DNA of 64,000 bases from Cepaea nemoralis. Its lineage: Eukaryota > Mollusca > Gastropoda > Stylommatophora > Helicidae. Positions 57,093 to 64,000 of the stretch are shown here, in pieces; the stretch's first letter is position 1, and every line of letters begins with the position of its first letter. The notes beneath the pieces were generated by a model. That model saw only the letters and a list, made by a program, of their open reading frames with translations. It searched no databases and was not told the origin of the DNA. The position numbers were made by a program, and so were the translations under genes. The stretch covers positions 62,001 through 126,000 of the forward strand of contig JACEFZ010006352.1 of assembly GCA_014155875.1 (NCBI GenBank), given 5' to 3'.

Positions 57093-59518
57093 CCAGAGAA
57101 ACAACAAGAGATTCTAGAGAAATGGCAACATACAGGACAGAAGGAAATAGTACATGAGGTTGAGGAGACACCTATCACTTTCAGTGAACTGGAGCTAGCC
57201 ATATCAAAACTTCAAATGAGAAAGTCACCAGGAGCTGATGGTATCTCCAACGAAATTATCAGGAACCTAGGAATAAAGGCCAAAGCAAAGCTGCTACAGA
57301 TCTTTAATAACACATGGACCTTAGACAGTGTCCTACAAGTCTGGAGAGAAGCAATCATGATACCCCTTCTAAAATCTGGGAAAGATAGCTTTTGCCTCCA
57401 CCTACAGACCCATTAGCCTCACCAGCTGTCTCTGCAAACGATGGAACGCGTCATTAATCACAAACTACAGTGGTACATTGAAAGTGAAAACATCCTTGTG
57501 CCACAACAGGCTGCCTTTAGGCAGTGCTACTCTACGAAAGAACAGAAAACCTACCTCTCTCAAGAAGTTGAGGATGCATTCCAAGAGAAGAAGCTGGTAC
57601 TTGCGGCTTGGATAAATCTGAAGAAAGGCTTTGAAAAAGTCTGGAAAGAAGCTCTGATGAAGAAACTGAGAAACTGTAAAGTCAATGGAAGAATGTACAA
57701 ATGGGTGAAAGCATACTTGCACAACAGAAGAGCCCGAGTACAGATAGACGGTCTCAATAGCAAGAAAGTACTATTGCTTCACGATGTTCCCCAGGGCGGA
57801 GTCCTGTCTCCAACACTTTTTCTAATCTTCATCAATGATCTTGTTGCTAATCTACCTTATGGAATTAAAGCGGCAATGTACGCTGATGACCTGGTGTTGT
57901 GGAGCGCAAATGAACATGCATCAGTGGCCACCATATTGCTACAGAGAGCTGTAGATACATTTGTTGCATGGGCGGATAGATGGTGTGTCAGCTTAAACAC
58001 TGACAAGTGCAGCACCACTCTATTTACCCTTTCTCCGAAACAAAAGGCAGTGATCATTCATAAAAATGGAACACCCCTAAGAGAAGATAAAGAACCAACA
58101 TACCTTGATGTAACATTCCACGACAGGCTGACATGGAGAAAACACATCAAAAAAGCAGGCCAGAGGGAAAATAGTCATCCTGAGAAAGCTAAGTGGAACC
58201 ACTTGGGGAGCCAGTGGTAAAATACTTAGCAAAGTTTATCAACAGAGCATACGACCACACTTGGAATACGGGTCAACTGCGTGGTGTTCAGCATCAAATA
58301 CCACACTACTGGAGCTGGACAAGGTGCAAAATCAAGCTCTTAGAGTCATCACAGGAGGGATGAGATCAACCCCTATAGTAGCAATGGAGAAAAAGGGGAG
58401 GACACAAGCTTTAAGAGAACGCAGAGATACAAAAGACTAATACAAGCAGAAAAGTTCCTCAGCTTGCATGGCCACAATATGAAGAACCGATTTGAAAACT
58501 TGGCTATGGGGCGGTTGAAAAGAAGTAGTTTCATCCACCAGGCCAAACAACTCTGCAGAGAAACCATCGATCTTCCCACAGTTGGTATCCCCCTCACAAC
58601 TATTCCAGAGCGAATCCCGTGGAAAGATGAACATAGACTATCGCTACAAATCCAGACAAAAGTGAGAGGAATATTTGACAGTGAAGAACATAACAGTGTA
58701 CAGCGCAGAACAGCCACTCTCAGCTTCCTTGATGACGATTACCCACAGGACCTCTGGATCTGTTTCTACACAGATGGGTCAGCACAAAATGCTGTTCAAA
58801 ATGGAGGAGCGGGAGTGTACATAGAATACCCAAATAATACTAGAGACACGGCCAGAGTTCCAACAGGAAAGTACTGCCATAACTATGATGCTGAAATTGA
58901 GGCAATCAAGATAGCCACAGAGAAATTACAAAATACCAGCCATGGTACACAACCTGTGGTGATATTGACAGATGCAAAATCCGTAATAGAGGCGCTCCTG
59001 TCTGGGAAATTGCCAGTTCTAAGGACACTACTTTCTGAACTTAGCAGTCAGCGTAAGGTCACCATACAGTGGATACCATCCCACTGTGGAGTCCCCGGAA
59101 ACGACAGAGCTGATCGATTGGCTAAGGAAGGAGCAAAAGAAGAACAACCTGATGTGCCCATTACATACCACCAAAAGAAAAGAATGATCAAATCAGTCAG
59201 AAGGCCACCAAACCTTACTCAAGACGACTACCACGTTATGGACAGACCAGAACAGGTCATTCTTCTGCGCCTCAGAACAGGACACAATAGATTACGCAAC
59301 CACATGTATACAAAATTCAAGATTGGTGACTCAGCCATGTGCACATGTGGTTTGGCGTCGCAGACAGCAGAGCACATACTCCAGGATTGCCCAAACTACA
59401 ACATATCCAGGCGAACCTTCTGGCCTAGAGAGACAACAGTGGAAGATAAACTCTATGGACCGCTGAGTGAACTAAAAAAGACTGTTAGATTCATACAAGA
59501 GACAACATTGCAGTTATA
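57093..59518 (+). mobile_element. LINE group D (RT-RNase H), 5' truncated
   Basis: RT: MRKSPGADGISNEIIRNLG (57220), WREAIMIPLLKSGKD, VPQQAAFRQCYSTKEQ (57500), WINLKKGFEKVWKEAL (57610; the usual D-x-x-K-A-F-D is altered), DVPQGGVLSPTLFLIFINDL (57785), AAMYADDLVLW (57870). RNase H: ICFYTDGSAQNAVQNGGAGV (58760), AEIEAIKIATEKLQ, LTDAKSVIEALLSGK, WIPSHCGVPGNDRADRLAK (59070). A Cys-His motif CTCGLASQTAEHILQDCPNY ends the 351-codon frame at 59516. The RNase H D-E-D-x-D residues are all visible. Two frame breaks (near 57410 and 58215-58440). Jockey/I-type organisation. Confidence 0.9.
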
Positions 59519-59537
59519 AACATATTTCAGGCGAACG

Positions 59538-59763
59538 AAAGAAGAAGAAGAAGAAGAAGAAGAAGAAGAAGAAGAAGAAGAAGAAGAAGAAGAAGAAGAA
59601 GAAGAAGAAGAAGAAGAAGAAGAAGAAGAAGAAGGAGAAGGAGAAGAAGAAGAAGAAGAAGAAGAAGAAGGAGAAGAAGAAGAAGAAGAAGAAGAAGAAG
59701 AAGAAGAAGAAGAAGAAGAAGAAGAAGAAGAAGAAGAAGAAGAAGAAGAAGAAGAAGAAGAAG
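59538..59763. repeat. GAA microsatellite at LINE 3' end
   Basis: About 75 GAA triplets with three GGA interruptions, starting after the group D terminus TTTCAGGCGAACGAAA. The second group D copy (63397) carries a short GAA tail at the same point, so this is an expanded element tail. Confidence 0.95.
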
Positions 59764-59764
59764 A

Positions 59765-59940
59765 TTCCTTCCATATCTTCTGTATTTCTGAAGATATTTT
59801 CACTGTACAGGGAAAACAAGATCTGGAGACATTACACATGCCTGCCTCACACCTCTCTTAATAGACTGATATTGACCTACTTCATTATCAATTCGTATGG
59901 CAGCTTGTTGTTGAGACTGATATCTCCAGCAAACTCTCTT
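59765..59940 (-). mobile_element. RTE-like LINE RT fragment
   Basis: On the - strand FSLYSENIFRNTEDMEG and the upstream NKLPYELIMK block match 42330-42480. It abuts the GAA tract. Confidence 0.7.
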
Positions 59941-60600
59941 GCTAACGCTGTATGCGACACTCTTCCTGACACGTCAGAAGGTTCTATGGTCTTCTGTGGT
60001 GACTACATCACCTCAGTCAGCGCCACCTAGACTATTCCCTGTATCTGTGTAGGAAACCACCGTAGAAGATCCCCCACGTCGCCATGCTGGACAGTAGCCG
60101 CCATGTGTGTCCAGTAGAGTGTGACTGATAAATGGACAGTGTTTCTTTCCTATTATTTCTTCACTGACATTTCATTGGTGCCTCTTGTACCTGCGGCAAT
60201 AACGGTGGTTACAGCTGAAGTAATCAACAAACGGCTGACTTGAATATGGTTTTGATGATTTCTTTACATGAGAGATTGCTACAGACGTTTTGTGAAGTGA
60301 TGATTCTATAGAGGGTGGTCTGTCTGTAGGCTTTCCCTGAATAATTTCTGGAATATAAATCAGGTATTAAGGATTGGCGACAATAAATACCAAAATTGTG
60401 CGGTTTTTTTTCCACATGCAATTGCATTCCATAACTTATTTTTCCATGTGGACACATTTCACTACCATACCTTAAGACAATTCTACAATTATACAAGTGA
60501 AAGTATATTAAAACGTCACTAAGATTAAAGGTCGTGGCATTAAGTTGGATGCACAGTTTCCTTCTGTCTCACATGTCCTAACCAGACAGTCCCCAGACAA
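59941..60600. other. Intron sequence, nothing recognised
   Basis: No motif recognised. Sequence at 60610-60715 weakly resembles SINE D in reverse (GAGGCTGGGTCTACC; GGAGACCGAAC). Confidence 0.35.
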
Positions 60601-60719
60601 TCAGATATTCACTTCCTGAGGCTGGGTCTACCTAGGGATGTACTGGTAGGAACAGAGAATACTGCCACTGCTGGAGACCGAACACCGATAAGCAAGTGTA
60701 CTAATCCATTCGAAAGCAG

Positions 60720-60965
60720 TTACATTACAGAGGTAAACTGTACATGTAAGGTGGTAAAGAGACACAGGAACATTACAGAGGTAAACAGTACATGTAAGGT
60801 GATCAAGAAACACAGGAACATTACAGAGGTAAACAGTACATGTAAGGTGGTCAAGAAACGCAGGAACATGACAGAGGTAAACAGTACATGTAAGGTAATC
60901 AAGAAACAGGGGCACATGACAAAAGTAAACTGCATATGTGAGGTAGTCAAGAAACAGAGGCAAAC
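60720..60965. repeat. 48-bp tandem repeat, about 5 copies
   Basis: Units of GTAAACAGTACATGTAAGGT-GGTCAAGAAACACAGGAACA-TTACAGAG. The period is unrelated in sequence to the 48-bp array at 9365-12535. Confidence 0.9.
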
Positions 60966-61446
60966 GCTTTTAGCGAGTGTGAAGTCTGATGATGTCTTAA
61001 ACAGATCTGCTTTACTGAAGATAAAACATACTCGGTGCACTTGTTGTTTTCTATGACATTAACAATATTTAATGTTTGAGGCTGAATAGAGAAATTGGCT
61101 TTATGTAGGAAAAAGACTAGGCTAGAGAAACATAGAAAGACAGAGAAATATGTAAGTGGACAGCGTAAATAGCTGGACAATAAATAATAAAACAAGCAAC
61201 AGCAACGTCAATAAACTCTCAGATAACAGAGCGTGGAGAGTCATGATCGCCGATGTCTCTCCAGACCAGGAACCTGAAGAAGAAAGTTCTATTGTGTTGT
61301 TCTACTGCCCTATGAATAAGGTGAACAGAGTGATTATCATATGTGTGTGCTGTTATTTTGTGTGTTTTATTTAAACAGCGTTTGCTTTATTTAATGCCAT
61401 AATGTCTTGAATAATGTGAACTTGTTTAATTATGAATCTATTTCAG
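60966..61446. other. Last intron, 3' part, nothing recognised
   Basis: No repeat or coding motif identified before the final exon. Confidence 0.35.
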
Positions 61447-61597
61447 ATGTCTGCCCGGGAGATGCCAGAACAATAGACATCAAACATATAAAACCCCCAA
61501 CACCAGTGGGAACCCAAACCGCAATGTCAGCGGCTCTAACGGGCAAACGTACACCCCAGATGTCCTCTCAAGCCTACTTAAAAAAATAGTCGGCTGA
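61447..61597 (+). CDS. Tyrosinase last exon: end of chitin-binding domain and stop
   Basis: Acceptor TCTATTTCAG ends at 61446; A completes AT|A (Ile). The reading is I-CLPGRCQNNRHQTYKT, an Asn/Ser/Gly-rich tail, then PDVLSSLLKKIVG and TGA at 61595-61597. CLPGRC supplies Cys 5 (x12 after Cys 4) and Cys 6 (x4), which completes the CBM14-like pattern begun at 54942. This phase-consistent frame is not the longest one here: a frame closing at 61589 is also open but lacks both the phase match and the cysteines. The polar C-terminal tail has no membrane segment or GPI-like end. Confidence 0.88.
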
Positions 61598-61726
61598 AAT
61601 GTAATGTCATCTGCATTTGTCTAGTAAACAAGACTACATATAAAACACGATTAACGTGGACACGCATTCAGAACAATTTGTTATGAGCAAATTTAATAAC
61701 AGAAAACAGCAATGAAGAAATATGAC

Positions 61727-61732
61727 AATAAA
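61727..61732 (+). promoter_or_regulatory. Candidate polyadenylation signal of the tyrosinase gene
   Basis: AATAAA lies 130 bp after the stop codon in AT-rich sequence. It is the first perfect hexamer downstream; a chance match is possible. Confidence 0.45.
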
Positions 61733-62047
61733 TAATGACATAATACTGAAAAACTACAGTGTAAATTACATGATATGATCATCAGCGTTTATCATCATAA
61801 CATCACAGGCTTATGTTTTATATGTGGTGGTTCCAAATTTATAGCGATACGTTAATGAAGTTTTCATTTTTCTTATAACATGTCATTGGCGTGATATGGT
61901 GTTGTTGTTTGCACTATGGTGAACGAATTGCAAGTGTGGGTTTCTTATGTTCTTATGTAGCCGAGGGTAAAAGACAATGTTTCCTTTGCTACGGTGCTAA
62001 GAGGTAGATAGTAATTCTGACCTCGTTAGGGCCAAATAAGAGAAGGA

Positions 62048-63396
<1,349 letters not shown>

Positions 63397-64000
63397 TCTT
63401 CTTCTTCATCTTCTTCTTTCGGTCGCCTGAAAAAATGTTTATAACTGCAATGGTGTCTCTTGTATGAATCTAACAGCTTTTTTTAGTTCACTCAGCGGTC
63501 CATAGAGTTTATCTTCCACTGTTGGCTCTCTAGGCCAGAAGGTTCGCCTGGATATGTTGTAGTGTGGGCAATCCTGGAGCATGTGCTCTGCTGTCTGCGA
63601 CGCCAAAACCACATGTGCACATGGCTGAGTCAACAATCTTGAATTTTGTATACATGTGGTTGTGTAATCCATTGTGTCCTGTTCTGAGACGCAGAAGAAT
63701 GACCTGCTCTGGTCTGTCAATAACGTTTTAGTTGTCATGAGTAGGGTTTGGTGGCCTTCTGACTGATTTGATCATTCTTTTCTTTTGGTGGTATGTGATG
63801 GGCACATCAGGTTGTTCTTCTTTTGATACTTCCTTAGCCAATCGATCAGCTCTGTCGTTTCCGGGGACTCCATAGTAGGATGGTATCGACTGTATGGTGA
63901 CTTTATGCTGACTGCTAAGTTCAAAAGTAGTGTCCTTAGAACTGGCAATTTCCCAGACAGGAGCGCCTCTATTTTGCATTTGTCAATATCACCACAGGTT
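63397..64000 (-). mobile_element. LINE group D copy, - strand, cut by window end
   Basis: On the - strand: SSQHKVTIQSIPSYYGVPGN and DRADRLAKEVSKEEQPDV (63920-63810), LASQTAEHMLQDCPHYNISR (63610-63550), KKAVRFIQETPLQL with stop at 63439, then GAA/GAT tail (63396-63418). By eye about 90% identical to 58990-59518. It has a frame break near 63740 and a W-I-P-S-H to S-I-P-S-Y change in the RNase H block. Confidence 0.88.

Noticed and set aside
61407..61589. 60-residue frame over the last exon
   Set aside because: Out of phase with exon 55125; it loses the cysteines and the natural stop of the chitin-binding domain.

Overview
The window looks like nuclear DNA from a mollusc, most likely a gastropod, though I cannot name the species. 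The reasons are one split protein-coding gene of molluscan tyrosinase type, very long introns, and dense LINE/SINE and mini/microsatellite content. No bacterial, organellar or viral gene organisation is visible.

The one host gene is a secreted-type copper tyrosinase on the + strand. I place ten exons between 6331 and 61597, about 1.96 kb of coding sequence in 55 kb, all with GT..AG borders and matching phases. The 5' end (signal peptide and N-terminus) lies left of the window; the stop codon is at 61595-61597 with a candidate AATAAA at 61727. In order the exons encode the CuA site, the CuA-CuB linker, the CuB site, a post-catalytic segment, a Cys-rich plus beta-rich C-terminal extension typical of molluscan tyrosinases, and finally a chitin-binding type 2 (peritrophin-A, CBM14-like) domain. 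That layout suggests an enzyme that oxidises phenols while anchored to a chitinous matrix such as shell, periostracum, radula or egg case. Three single-base frame breaks (about 6368, 19074, and between 21570 and 21622) make it either a young pseudogene or a real gene carrying assembly indels.

The introns are mostly mobile DNA. Four LINE groups are recognisable: group A (endonuclease-RT-RNase H, ending in a Trp-Glu-Cys-Pro-x-Cys motif; copies at 2640-6210, 14323-17830, 19185-20850, 31441-34580, a relative at 35320-37290, and pieces elsewhere); RTE/BovB-like elements (41900-43455, 45486-49077 and several 3' pieces); two further endonuclease-type LINEs on the - strand (26240-29395, nearly intact, and 51090-53391, internally deleted); and group D with RNase H and a GAA tail (57093-59763 and 63397-64000). 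tRNA-derived SINEs are nested in these LINEs with target-site duplications. A 336-338 bp retroposon occurs twice with clear duplications, and one hAT-type MITE is present at 20367-20723.

Tandem arrays fill the rest: a 1.1 kb ATC/TTC/AGT microsatellite just after the CuA exon, a 48-bp array of 3.2 kb with higher-order structure (9365-12535), a 56-bp array (12725-13660), 45-bp, 38-bp, 71-bp and 61/65-bp arrays, and a 402-bp satellite (29594-30943). The 38-bp and 71-bp arrays are tandem amplifications of LINE coding sequence (RNase H and the RT active-site box). Most long open frames in the window are by-products of these repeats, not genes.
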